Source of the DNA: Myripristis murdjan
Taxonomy: Eukaryota; Chordata; Actinopteri; Holocentriformes; Holocentridae
Direction of reading: 5' to 3'
Assembly (NCBI RefSeq): GCF_902150065.1
Contig: NC_043996.1
Span: 15,019,985-15,083,984, forward strand
DNA length: 64,000 nt
Shown here: positions 23,006 to 55,564 of the stretch, in pieces
Layout: each line of letters begins with the position of its first letter
Numbering within the stretch: the stretch's first letter is position 1
Position numbers and translations under genes: made by a program
Notes under the pieces: generated by a model
Database searches by the model: none
Told to the model about the DNA's origin: nothing
The model's input: the letters and a program-made list of their open reading frames with translations, nothing else

Positions 23006-25370
23006 TCATGTCTGTGAATTATCTAGCACTCCATCAAGAGAGCATCCAGGAGATTCCAACATGAAACTCAAACTCACCTGAAAAGTGAAATCAAAAACAG
23101 AAAAAAATACCAACACAATCGTAACGCAATGACAGACAAAATATTTAGATAAGGCTATATGCAAAAGGCTTGTTAAGAGGAAGTGAACTGATTTAATCCT
23201 GTGATGGCAAAAGCTACATCTTCATGACTTCATTCAAAACTGATTTAAAATAAATAATTCTACTTAAGCACAGTTAGTGTGAATTTCAGCCCATCGCATG
23301 CCAGCTAAACTGATAGAGCGACAAAGCCTCCATGCTTTAATCTGCATCCTACATCTTACGCATGGCAGGTTGGGGGTTCAGCAGATCTGGGCATGCAGCC
23401 TCTCAGTTGGCAGGTGACAGGAATTCCTGGGCCGCGCTTACATTTGCAAGATCACACAGCGACCCATACATCAAGAGCCGAATGATAGAACTTTTTAGAA
23501 CAGATTCCTTCTTTGTCCTGGTTTTCCCAAGTGGCGGCCTTAACATGGAATCATTTAATACTAGTAACTATGTCTTTAGATCACCTTAAATCAACATTTT
23601 ATTTTCTGATGTAAATCAAATAAATGTGATTTTGCCAGATATGTGAAAATGCTTGCTTGGCATTGCCAGTAGCTAAATATTCCTGGTCAAATGTGTGAAC
23701 GGTTTCTGTAGTAAAACCAAATCAGACATTCCAGTTTCAAATAATTCTTTAACTCCACACAGACCAAGGAACTGTTTGAATATCACATGAAACCACAAAA
23801 TAATTATTAGTAGAGCTCAAATAAGGCTGTCTAGACTTGCAAGTCGCATATTTTTAGTTCCTTTGAGGGTTTATTTCAGCATGACTGACACAGGAAATGG
23901 TTTGGGTATAATTGGGTTTAGTTTTGAACCATTTCCAAGTGAGTTCAGTGACAGCATTTCTATATCAGCTTTCAATTCTTATTAAAATCAAAGTAGAAAT
24001 AGATGACTTGTTCACTTACGACAGAACATTCATTTTTGGTGATTATCCATCTGCTGGATATAAGAATTTGCCTCCAGCTATTCTCACTTCTTTATTGGAG
24101 TGCAAAAACTTGTTTTTGAGACCAACCAGAGGCCTGTAATGTATAGCTGCTACATCATTTCAAAGCCACACGTGTCAGATCTCTTGTATCTTAACCTTAA
24201 GGAACTTAGCAGCTTAGTTATACTAACCGGAAGCAAACTCCAGTAGCTTTGGGGTGTCAGCTTTAATTCTTCACCACAACACTGGCTGCTTGCTTGCCAG
24301 GCTTACCGTTAATGTGCTTTCTCAGTGTCACTTTGGAAAACTGAAAAGGACAGAAAGGAACATCCTTGGTGATCCTGCCAGCACCGGGAACTGTTTCAGG
24401 ATCCACCTCTGATCTGAAGAGGTGTGTTCTTGATTAACCTCTCCACACAGTGTTTTCATACAAACCAATTAAAGTCTGTGCTTTTATTCACACTATTTTT
24501 TTTACCTCCGCAAAAGGTGATATCACTTGTGGATGGCAATCTCTTATTAAGAATAGATTTTAGGGAAAAGCAAAACAACTGGGTTGCTTACTAAAGCTCG
24601 TGTTAAATTTGTGCAAATACTAAGAATACTATAGACAATCGTGGCCATCAGCAGTTTCAGAAAAAAAAGTGTTTTTTGCACATTGTCCACAGTCCTTTCT
24701 CCCACGTCAGCCTTCATATCTATGAAATTAACCCTCAGTGCTGCAATCACAGGTGTTGAACATGGCTGACACTGGGGCTGAAGAGCAGGCTGCTATTCTG
24801 TGCTGCTGGTAGTGAATAAAGGCAGCAGAATGTCTTTAGCTTTACAAGATCAAGGTTAGGCATCAATCACCTTTACAGTGACACCCATATAAATGTTAGA
24901 TGGGGTTATCAATCGTTACTATGGCAACAGTGCTTTTCCCCCCCAAGGGAAAGGGGCGAAAGGACTGACAATTGAGCATCCGCTATTAAGCAGCCACAGC
25001 TGTACTTGTGCAAGGCTTTGGAGAGCTTAAAAGCCCTCAGTGTGGCAGCAGCGGCGGGTTGGGCAGGTGCAGCTACGATGTGAAGAATAGGGCAAGGGGG
25101 ATATATTACCATCCCTCTCTGTCTATTTATCTCTCCCTACAAGGAGGCATCAATAGCCAGGACGACCTGAGTGGAATATTAATGTGGAAAAATGAATACT
25201 CTTGAGACAAGGGTATCTACGGCCAGTGAACTAGGCTCTACTTGGTATCCAGCGATAGGCCTCATGCGCAGAACCTGAATGGATAATATAAGCTGCACCT
25301 ATTAATGTGCTGTCTTAACACGTCTGCTGCTTAAATGATAGGACCGCAGCAAAAGAAATATGTGATTTCA
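23006..25370. other. Intergenic region between angptl4 and dpp9 3' ends
   Basis: The two genes converge here. The stretch is AT-rich, with no supported exon, RNA gene or clear mobile element. Confidence 0.6.
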
Positions 25371-25377
25371 TCATACA

Positions 25378-26413
25378 TTTATTCATTATCATGTACAAAT
25401 TGTATTCCGGTGGTACAAAGCTGTTGTAAGACTCCAGTGCTCACCCTCCTGTTGTCTTTATAGCAGTAAAAAAAGGAAATACCAGCATGATCAAGAGTCA
25501 AGAGGTACTTTGGCAAATATCATAAAATATGTCTTAAGAAGGCAAGCAGACACCTTGAGCGATGTAATGTGAAGGGAGAAAACGGCGCAAAAAAAAAAAA
25601 AAATCAATGAGTGGCTTCAATCGACACTCATTATAAAAGAATAAAAATTCATAAAAATATGTATTTATTTTAAACAATACACACTTAAAATCACTTGATA
25701 GAGGAAGAGCCTGGGTTTTCTTCCCATCTTCATCATTACGCAACCCTGCAAGGTATACACTCACAGTATGTAAGGATATTGCAGTTCTGTTTGAGTGAGT
25801 TTGAGTGTATTTGTGGAATAAACTGCATGTGTTGTTACATATGTGTGTGTACTTGTGTATAGACTCATGTCTGCAAATATGTGTACAGGTTCCATTTCAT
25901 ATCCAAGAGCTGTGTCCCCGTTCCTACCACTGACTCAAGTGAATAAAACAGGTGGGGCGCAGGGAAAATGACACTAAAACATTTGGCAAAAAAAAAACAT
26001 CATGGTTCCAGAAATGAGGATGTGGGTGAGCGATGAGTCAATGTGACGCAGCCTGCAAATATTTCTCCATATAGCCTGCCTTTGTTCAGTTTTCAGGGTG
26101 AAACACCAAAACTCTGTCCTCGTAAACCATACCCCAGACTGTACACAGGGGGGAGGGCACAGAGGAGACGGAGTGAGCAAGTAACAGAACAAGAGACAGA
26201 ATCGAGCGAACAAAGGAAGTATAGTTGAGTAGTGAGATGTCTAGTTCGTAGTTGAGAATGGCTTGTGGCTGCGGAGCGTCTCTGATAGTCTCTGTGACAA
26301 GGTGGGAGCTGGGGACGGGGGCGGGGGCTAAGGACAGTGAAGATGGGCGAGGAGCTGGAGGGGTATAGAAGGACAGAGGGGAGACCGGACTTCACTTCTC
26401 CCCTCGTCTTGCT
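25378..26413 (-). other. dpp9: dpp9 3' UTR (approximate)
   Basis: Follows the TGA stop at 26416-26414 on the minus strand. An AATAAA (plus-strand TTTATT at 25378-25383) is the probable poly(A) signal, giving about 1 kb. The exact end is uncertain because other A-rich signals occur near 25665. Confidence 0.55.
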
Positions 26414-42669
<16,256 letters not shown>

Positions 42670-44470
42670 TCACTGGTCAACACGCCTCACTCTGACTCTG
42701 CAACCTATGAAGACAAACAAAATCAAGCACTAACATCAGTCAATATTCAGACATATTTCACCCATAGGCGTTAAAGATAGCAGCACTAAAGATGGCCAGG
42801 CTGAGAGAACAAGGACTGTAAATTATGGAGGTATGGATACATGCCAAGAGTGCACCAAATCATAAGCCTCCTTGCTCCACTGATCCTCTCCTCAATATTC
42901 ATGAGTTCTTCTGTCACTTCAATCCTCAAATTTAAAAAAGATACTCATTAAAAATGTACATCAAGCAGATGGGAAGAAAATGTAAGTACTCATTTTTTAC
43001 CTAATGTACGGACCCAGGCACAGAATGGTAGACTTCAGAATTACAGAGAAACGTAATTTGGCATGTTGCTCTGTAGCAACATAACAAAAAAGCAAAGTAG
43101 TTCCCACAGCTCATCATTCCTGCTGACCCTCTTACATACTACCACTGGCAACAATCAAGAGGTTCTCTCTTAATACTCTAAATACACACAGTCTGCTTTC
43201 AAACTGTGAGTGAATGAGAGACTGCAAAGGTTTAGGGAATGCCTTACATTCCTTCCTTGAAACCTGGAAAACCTTATTGGCCAAGCTGTGGTAAAGGTAG
43301 CCACAGTATTTCCTACAGATTCCTGGATTATCTGTCTTGAGTGAGATAAGAGGCAAACAGCAACCGAAAGGGCTGCATACCAGTGTGCTTTTCGTGTGCT
43401 ATTATATTAGTTTGGAGGTATATTTGTGAGAAGTTTGTTTGTTGATTCGCCTCATAAGCATCTATAAGAAACACTGGGTTGCAAGCAAAAAGATCATACT
43501 CATTGAAAGCAATGCAGAGATGCCTAGAAAGAGTTAGAGTAAGTAAATAAAACAGAGTAAACATGTCATGGCCAAGGCTCCATGTCACAGGGCTGTGTAA
43601 ATCAACAACCCCATGAAAAGTCGCGTCAATACTATTACAGAAAGGTCAAGCGGTCAACTCGCCTGGGCAATAGTGTGAAGACAGGGCACAACCAAAACGT
43701 AAATGTGACAATTCATCCGGACAACAGGAAGTGCAGCTATTTTCGCTGGCTGTCCTTTGCCAAAAACCTCCCACAAATATCAAACTTTCATTCACCGTAG
43801 CCCCTCAAGTAGATGTTGAGATGAATACGTTTAGATATAGCAGGAGTCACTGGACAGGCCCCATCACTCCGGTTCCCAAATATGACAGTGCTATTCCCTG
43901 TTAGCCTTTAGCAAGCTAGCTATGTGGGTGGGGAACAAGTAGAGTGAAATCATAAATGACCGGTCCCGTTAATGTTAACAGTTAGCTAGCTTACGACAAA
44001 TCTTTGTTCTTGGATATCCGCTAACGCTACCTTGGTCGCACTGGTAAAAGACCGGCAGCATACATTTACAATTTCTCCATTTCAAACGGCGGGATTTAGT
44101 TGGTTAACTTACATGGTAACGGCCGCTAAAGAAACCCGAGGCTGACAGACAATAACAAGATCCGACGGTATCAATGTAAAACACAAGGCTTGCTTAAGAA
44201 ACACTGTGACATGACAGCTCTCCTCTGTCATTTTCGCTTTACAGCCACTTAGCTAATGCTAACCCGGCTAAGAGCTATGCTAGCTGGCCGGTAGCTAACG
44301 ATGACTGTTTTCCTTTAAAAACAGCCACTTCTGCCAGCGTCCGTAAGAAACACACCAAAGTAAGGGGAATACTTACCAATCTGGCCACTGTTTCTTTTAC
44401 CAACAGCCTCACGCTTTGTTAGCTCGGTGTCAATAAACAAATTTTGCAAGTGCTAAGGGCTGTATCCATG
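42670..44470 (-). other. dpp9: dpp9 5' UTR, first intron and promoter-side exon
   Basis: The coding exon probably begins after an acceptor at 42705 (TTGTCTTCATAG), leaving about 35 nt of UTR before the ATG at 42669. Upstream a donor CCAGATTG|GTAAGT ends a non-coding exon at 44377. That exon runs to roughly 44460, inside a G+C-richer stretch (43900-44650) that is probably the promoter. The exact start site cannot be read from sequence. Confidence 0.6.
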
Positions 44471-45198
44471 GCCCAAAGTGGCCACACGTAAAAATGTAGC
44501 TTGCTTTCTGATCGGGGAGAAACCAAGAGGAACCTTCACCCTGGTGCCTGACGCAGCGGCACCTTTTCAGGGCCGCACTGCCGCTGCTGGGAGGCGTCAG
44601 CGGCAACCAGCGCTGCGCAGCCAGTGGCAGGAAACCCTACTGTCCAGCATCCACATCAAGCATGACACATTTAAATCTTTATAGCGTAAATGTTTCCTCG
44701 TAATACTTGGAATTATGTAGATTTTCCGTCATGCGTTTTCAGGCACTTTTTTTTGTTCTCTGGTCAAAGTACGGGCCATCCGGTAACACAAAAGCATGGA
44801 AAACTGTCAAACCCGACACTAAAAGTAGCATCCTGAGTCCTCCTGAAAATTACCCTTTGTTTTATTTTGGTCAAACTGTCTTGTAACACCTTTGCCTCGA
44901 GGAAACTACACACACAAACACACAGGTACCATGGACTTTCAAGTTTCCAACGTTACAAATGACCAAGATTTAATTGTGACATTCATTCGTTTTTTGTTTT
45001 GTTTTTTTGTAGTCATGACCTTAATGTGTATTCTTTCACACAGTACAATGAAGTCCATATTGTCATCAAGACACCTAGAAAAAGGTGGACAAAGTCAAGC
45101 TTATGTGACCATCCACTCTTCCAACAGTAATATGATTGTCATTTTGACCTTTTATATGAAGAATGCAAGACAGGCAAGTCATGTGGGAAACCCAGCTT

Positions 45199-45204
45199 TT
45201 TATT
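45199..45204 (-). terminator. rps15: rps15 poly(A) signal
   Basis: AATAAA on the minus strand, 22 nt after the TAG stop, giving a very short 3' UTR typical of ribosomal protein genes. Confidence 0.8.
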
Positions 45205-45225
45205 TATACAAAGAAAACAGCCATT

Positions 45226-48139
<2,914 letters not shown>

Positions 48140-48240
48140 CTTGCCTGATGTTCCGGGGAAAAGAACGTTTGGAAATCTCGTTAGGCCTAATATCGCGCGA
48201 CTTGGGACAGGCTTCCGGCGTATCGTTGACTTTTCCGGTC
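48140..48240 (-). promoter_or_regulatory. rps15: rps15 promoter and 5'TOP start
   Basis: Read on the minus strand, CTTTTCCCC starting at 48163 is a 5'-terminal oligopyrimidine (TOP) start about 24 nt before the ATG. This implies growth-dependent (mTOR/LARP1) translational control, as for other vertebrate ribosomal protein mRNAs. Just upstream are ETS-like GCCGGAAGCC and ACCGGAAAAG. The ATG lies in a YY1-like CAAGATGG. Confidence 0.7.
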
Positions 48241-49330
48241 CCTGCCCCGGTCGATACCCTCTCTGAACAGCAGATGGCGTGATTGGACAATAACACATTG
48301 AGCGGGTAATCAGCGTCTATTCATTATATCCCCTTTTGTTTTTTATCAGCTCTTTAAATTCAGAAATCACAACGCAGACTCTAAATCAGATACCCTCACA
48401 TATCAGGAGGAAAAAAAAAAAAAAAAAAAAAAAATCATGGTTGTGCCAAGAAGAGCGCGTGAGGAGCACCACGTGAATGATAACCATCTTGCTTTATGAA
48501 AGACATTTTCTAAACTAATTTAATTTAAAAGTCTATAGGCGAGTTATTCCTGGCCACAGCATTCAACACGGGGATGTGGGGTTTAAGCGACTGCCTTGTC
48601 CAGAGAATTTTAAAGTTAAATCTTTAAGGGGCTTCCACAAAATGAGTGTGCTGTTTCATTATAATTTAAAACAGAACAAAGCAGCATTAATAATCTGTTG
48701 TATGAGATTATTCTAACATGTTTAATATCACTGTTTGAACCCATTTGTCATTGTTCATCTGCGACTAGTAAACAATTTAATACTCAAATTAAAATTTCTG
48801 TGTATATCGGGGTCCCTAGAGAGCAAAATCACTTAAGATGGGGGCCCTCCACTAAATGAAAATCAGCTTGGGGGTCAGAAACATGAAAAAGTTTGATAAT
48901 GCCTGGCTTGGAGAGCCTTCTTTGGAGAAACATACTCACATGGGAACGCAAGCACATCTTACTGATTTATGTGAAAGGGTTGATTTATGATAAAGTATGG
49001 AATAATAGATAAAGAATGCCTTGTACACTCAGAGCAAATGTCATAACCTTTCCTGTTTTGTTACAAAAAAAACAAAACAAAAAAACAACAGTCCTCTGTT
49101 TGGATGTTTTTTTGTCATTCTGCTTAGGTATCCTTTTTCTCTCTCTCTGTCTCATCACAGATAAATATGTATCCATATTCCTCAGGCACGATGTCCATAC
49201 ATTATTTTTATAATTCACTAACATCTAAACTGGGCTACAGAAAGCTTTACTGCAGAAAAATGCAAGAAATTACAGGCTATCTGGTGTGTGAAGTGCTAGA
49301 CAAGTCTTCTTACACGCCAAACAACACGTC
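48241..49330. other. Intergenic region between cnn2 3' end and rps15 promoter
   Basis: Contains a poly-A run (48411-48434) and a decayed repeat fragment (48770-48904, listed separately). Otherwise AT-rich with nothing recognised. Confidence 0.6.
48770..48904. mobile_element. Truncated copy of the hAT-type MITE seen at 58907-59220
   Basis: It shares with the complete copy the ordered words AACAATTTAAT, GGGTCCCTAG, AAAATCACTT, GGGCCC and AATGAAAATCA, and it ends in CCTGGC. Only the right part is present, with no inverted end on the left. Confidence 0.7.
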
Positions 49331-50548
49331 GAATAATGTACATATTTATTACACTTTATTCACAAAAACATGTTTTGCAATTTCAACATTTTTTCCATTG
49401 GCAAAAAAACAAAAGATGGATCCAGAAGGAAAACTGTAGTCTCAATACCAAAATGTTATTCAGAGTCATGGTACAAAATAGGTCTACATTTAAATCACAT
49501 ATGTATAAATAACAGATTTATGTATTCAAATATGATTGTATGATTGGTCCACACATCAACCATTATTTAAGCATGATTCACTGAGACATTACACAAAAAG
49601 AATCCAGTATTCTTGCCTCCAACTTCACTTGAGTAGCCTATATTTTGAGTAATGTGATTTTTTTTTTCCCCCCAATGTCTTTAATCCAAAGAAAACAAGC
49701 TTGGCTCCAGTTGGACCGGTTATGCAAACAAAGGAAATATTTCCTCTGCTTAAAACAAAATATTAAAAAAAAATTACACAGGAAACATAAGACTGAAATG
49801 AGGAACAGCAGAGATACAAAGAATATCATAGTAAGACAGTGGTTTGTTCCCACAAATCTATGTTTCCCTCATCTGTCTGAACAAACAACCAAAGCTGCTT
49901 CCAGTATGTCAGCCATTGATACTGAATGGATGCAAGCAGTAACATATATATATATAAAAAAAAGACATTCCCAATCAAATCAGAAATAAAGAAATACAAT
50001 TTATGTTTACACAGAGGATACAGCTGTTCTGGATAAATACATGTTCAGGTGTTTTGATCTTAAGACACTTTATCTAAAGTCAACAGAAAAACTCCCTAAT
50101 CTTTCATTTTCATTTTAATGTAACCCTTACATGAACCTAGGGATGTCGCTGGATGCAATAAACTGAATTAAAAACACTGAACAAGGAGAAATACAAGGTG
50201 GGATTTGGCAGATTAAAAAAATCCCTGGGAGACAAACACTACTCTCTGCTTAGCCAAAATACTGGCTGCTGTGGTTATATTCTAAACACAAGAGCCTTTT
50301 TAAAAGCTGTATACAAAAAAAAAAAAAAAATACAGTTCATTGTGATATGTGTAACATCGCTTTTGCCCAGAGAGGGGTAAGAGGACAATTCTATGCAATA
50401 CTAAAAAAGGAAGACCACCCAAAAATGGTGAAACATCCAATGAATATAAAAATTTAAAAAAGCCTGCCTTGAGATTTTCTTCTGTTTTCTGATCATGCCT
50501 CCTTTATGAAACCTTCCTCAACTCCCTTCCTGGCCTCACTCCTTCCTT
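49330..50548 (-). other. cnn2: cnn2 3' UTR (approximate)
   Basis: Follows the TAG stop at 50551-50549. Two AATAAA signals on the minus strand (49360-49355 and 49350-49345) suggest an end near 49330, a UTR of about 1.2 kb. Confidence 0.6.
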
Positions 50549-53500
50549 CTAATAATCAGTCCCATCATCTTGGTAGACCTGCTCCTCTTCCTGATAACCT
50601 TGGTAACCTTCGTCTTGGTAATCTGGGATGTAGTCGCGGGCGCCACCGGCCCCATTCTGATGCCTGTCTTCCTTGGAGCCTTTGGGGCAGTACTTGCTGT
50701 CGCAGATCTGCCGTCCCAGGCCGAAGTTCTGGCCGCTCTGGTTGGCCCCCTGGGTGTATCCCATCTGCAGGGACATGGTGCTGTTGTCGCACTTGTCTGT
50801 GCCCAGCTTCTGGTCATAAATGGCACGCCTGGTTCCTGGGGCTCTCATTCCAGTCTGGAGAAGACAGAAAGAGTCAGATTATATATAAATTTTAGCTCGC
50901 TTCTAGGCATTGACATGTGTCCACCAAACTGTTGAAAGCAAAAAATGAGGTATTGAGATCCTCAGCAGTATTGCAACTTTGTCATTAAACATGCTCTGCA
51001 TCATGGGCCAAGTTGACTTCTAGTTCAAAGAGTATTAGCTTTCCTTTGCTGTGAACAATCCAGAAGTCAGCAGCTTGGTACAAGATTAAACATGACATAA
51101 GCTATGGCAGCAATGGAATGATAATGCACAACTGCTCAAAGCCCTAAGGGTTATTTCCACTATGGGAAATCCCTACAGGATTAACGGCAAGTTGGAAATA
51201 CATATCAGCACCTGGTTTGCCCCTTTGTTGGTGCCCATTTGCAGACTGATGGTGCAGCTGTCCATGGGGGGCTGGATGTGAGCTCTGGGGTCATACAAGG
51301 GTCTCTTTGTGCCATAGGCATTCATACCGGCCTGGCTGGCACACTTGTTGGTTCCCATCTGAAGAGAAAAACAGCAAAATAAATCAATCATGTGTCACAC
51401 GACATTGCGTAATATTGTTCGTTTCATAGGTTGGCAAGCATGCTCCTGAAAGTATGCAACACTGTGCAAACAATGGCTCAATTGACCCAAACATTCAGTC
51501 AACTGTCACTCACAACTACACAATGTGTATGCAAATGAAGCTGACACATTCAGTTGCACTGTGCCTTTTTCTCACTGTTTAGGTAGCCCTCATATCTCTG
51601 TATGACATCTTGCTTAATGTGATGGCAACAACAACAAAACAGATCAGCTTCAGGAGGCTCTGAGAACAATGGGTAGTTCTTTGAAACAGAAGCATGTTGT
51701 GCTTGACAGGAGAGAGCCTGACAAAGCCTAATTTTGCAATATGTTCACCAGATGCAGTAGCAAGCTACTCTGCAGGCACATGAGCTGCCTCATGTCTGAT
51801 ATCTGAACACATACAAACTAAAATCAAGTCCAGAGCAAAATCAAAGAGGTGAAAATGAAAAAGTTGTATCAGATTTTGTGAGTTATATTTTATGATCCTC
51901 TGAACTTTTTTTTTTTCTTTTTTTTTTTTTTGAAAGTATGGTAAATTGAGACTAATTTATTATTTGAGACTTGCTCATCTGATTTATCACATCCATGAGA
52001 GCAACCTTCACCTCAGTCATGTGCCAACCTAACTACAGATTAAAGAATCATATGAAGCGATGTATTGGTGGTTAAGGGTTTAATGATTGTATTAAGTTGT
52101 ATTAAATAAATGAAATGTGCATTCTTAACACTGGTTTAAATAAGGTAATGGTAGAAATGAGCAGGCCTTGCTCCTGATTTTGTATTAAAATGCACTGAGT
52201 TCATCCCTCCCTGGTTTGGGTGCAGAAGCCTAGATCTTGGTGCCAAACCACAGCTCCTACTGGCTTTCATCACATCTAAAACCCCGATGTTTGGTCGTTG
52301 CTTTCCAAGCTGCCTACCTGCAGGCCGATGACACACTGCCCAGCCTTCAGCTTCTCCTCATCAAACATCCTCTCCTGCTTGTCAGCATACTTCACACCAA
52401 TGTCCACCCGTGACTGGCAGCCCTTGGTCTTGGCCTAAGTGGAAATACAGAGAGTTATCACAGTGGATATCCCCCCAAAAAGTTACCTCAGTTGGTTACC
52501 ATCCTGTAAGCCTTTCAATAATCATTTCAGTCAGAGGTTTGCAACTATCATCCTGAGTCAACTGAAACCATGAGTTTATGAAACACATTTCATCTACACC
52601 ATTCGTGCGCTATACATGAAGCAAACTGTGAAACAGCCAACCAGGTTTGCACAGTGAACTGAAGACTTAACTGTCTTCAAAGTGTTCAGATGCAAGATAA
52701 GCCCATCCATCTGACAAATGTTTTGACACACACACTTTTGCAATACTTCCACTTAAGCAACAACAAGCCACTGCTTGTTTGCTGTACAACATGTGACAGC
52801 TGTTTCCAATGGAAGTCTAACATGCTGCTATAGAGATGCTGGTTAAACATTATCCTTTACTTGCAATATCCATGTCTGATAATGAGTCTCACCATGCCGG
52901 CAAGCGCAAGCAGCGTTGTCTGGACCTGCGTCATGTTCCCATTCTCAAACAGGTCGTTGGCTTCGAAGATATCATGGGGCTTCAGGCCGTATGTGGTGAT
53001 GGATTTAATGAAGTTAGTCAGGTTCTCCAGCTAAAAGCACACAACATGAATTAGATAAACAGTGTGTACGTGGGATTTGGGATTAAGGAGGTGTGATCAC
53101 ACCGTCACATGCTCCATCCTCCCTTCACATACCATCTTAACTTCCTGATTAAAAGCTGTAGTCAAGTTCCTGGCAGGTAAAACACATTGTAATCAAAGTA
53201 CAGTGTCCACAATGTAATATTCAGCAGTTCTCATCATTTTTAAAAAAAAAAAATGTGCATCTGCTTTCACATCAGAAAAGAAACCAGTTCCACAAACTGT
53301 TCATGCATCTTTTAAATAGCTGCCGTGTGGGGAAAAAAAAAAATACAAGTATGATCATGACTTGGCATGATTCAGTATACCAACACCCTATCCAGAGGAA
53401 AAGCTTTACAGCACATTTTCACAGCACCATGTAACCATGTATGAATGCATGTCTGTAACCAAATGTGATATTATCACCAGTGTCAACTAGTGTTAGAATA

Positions 53501-54383
53501 AGGCACAAAGTGACATTGTCATCAGGCAATTAGTGTAACTTTACCACACCCAAATGAGTACAACACACACCCATCCTGTCAACCAACTCACTTGATGCCA
53601 GTTCATTGCTGACTGGTTGATCTTTTTCACTGAGCCTGGCTGAAGTTTGTTGATCAGTCTGCGAGGGAAATACAGAGCAAAAGACATATTTCATTTCCCT
53701 TTTTAATAGAACCATTGCAAATATTGAAACAGGAAATCACTGCACTTGGGTTTGTTTGTGAGATGCAGCACTGCCTCATGTGATTCAACAAGCTAAGCAG
53801 AAACGGGTTCACAGACGTGTGCACTCACTCGCACAAAATGACTCCGTTCTTCAGGCCTTTCTGGAAGTCAGGGCCAATGGAGCAGCCAGTCACATCCTCA
53901 ATCCAGATCCTTAGCTCCTCCTCCTTCTGGGGGTCATACTTCTGAGCAATCTGAATGGACAGAGGTCAAAGGGGTCACAAGTGTGCTGTGGCTGCAACAG
54001 TTGGTTATGTTTTTCATGCTTATGTTATGTACAATATATAGTTTATTAAGCCTTAATCAGGGGGTGTTGGAGTGTGAGGATGTCACTGAGGATTTACAAG
54101 CATGTCACATTTGGTCTTAAAGAGAATGGCATGGTCAAAAAGTAACAAGACAAAATTTTGATGCACCAGTGATAGCTGAGCTGTCTTATTAGTATTCACA
54201 GAGCATATGATTATACACTGCAAAGCCATTGATAATGTTTGTCCTCATGAATTTATTATGACTAACTGTAATCATGTTTCATGGTCATCCCGAAATGTTG
54301 TGTTTGACTCAGTGTTGTGTTTTGTCTAAACAGGCCTTTTGTGCTTTTTCAGACCTCATAAGGTGGAGCTGACATGACCCAGA

Positions 54384-54416
<33 letters not shown>

Positions 54417-55482
54417 AGGACATCCTGTTTGGTAAACTGCTCGTTTCTCCCCCCAAGCACAGGAAGGTGGCTGTTGAGAAGAGGATGGTGTTTTTTTACG
54501 GGACTTACCACGGTGCATGGATTGACTTTCGAATCAGGGTCTATTTGTTGAAGTGTTGCCTTGGTTTAGAAACTTTCCTATGCATAACGTAAGTGTGAGA
54601 CATATGTTAAAGTGGCGCTGAAAGAGCCCATTCAGGAAGTTCATCATAGTCACGCACACAACACTGGATAAGCCTGTTGTGTGTAAAAGAGGAAAGCAAT
54701 GCTAAAACCCTAACTACTAAAAAAAAAAAAAAAAACCACAGACAAAAGCCTTAACAGTTTGCCTGGTGAGCTAAAGAGTTCTACCGCAATTTTGAGTGGA
54801 CTCCAAGCAAACTCTCTCCAAGGTAATGAGCAACTAACAATCCCTCTCTGTCCCCAAGGCCTTGAGAAACTAACTGAACCACAGAGTAACATGCCATGTG
54901 CAAGTTGGCAGCACTCGGATGACAGTTAGCTGTACTGCTAAGGAATGTCTGTCTTGTAATTACATTTGCTTGATTTGGTTATCCCCATATGAAAATCAAC
55001 ACTGGCTAGTTTAATTGCCCACAAAAAATCCAACAGATGTAATTTAGAGAGACAGGCTGAACTCAAGGAATTTGCCCCACAGTGCTTGGATAAAAGAGCT
55101 GAATGAAGCAGTGAGAACAGACAGTGTGTGCTTATCCTGTGAATGAACACGGACTGAGGAAATCACTCAAAAATGTTGCACATTAGCTGGTCTGTGTTAT
55201 ATTATGCATCCAAACATTTGCGATATTTCCCAGTATTTTCAGTAACCACCAGTTCTGGGGAAGGAAGTGAGGAGAGACGCAAAGCCCTTGAATGCCTCAC
55301 ATTGCACAGAGGGGGCTACGTCACCAATGGCAGGAAATACCACTCCGCTCAGCATCTCTTTGGCCCTCCCGTCAAGGACATCACCCCAGCAAGAAAGAGC
55401 AAATCGACATCTTTTCTTTACGTCCGGCACACTGTGTTCTGAGGGCCTGTGGAGATGTGGGGAGGGGAGGGGAGGGGACGGG

Positions 55483-55564
<82 letters not shown>

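Noticed and set aside
44478-44684. 68-codon plus-strand frame in the dpp9 promoter area
   Set aside because: No ATG (it begins with TTG). It lies in G+C-rich promoter DNA where long frames occur by chance.
50536-50935. Overlapping ORFs opposite and out of frame with the last cnn2 exon
   Set aside because: They are shadows of the acidic C-terminal calponin exon on the minus strand.
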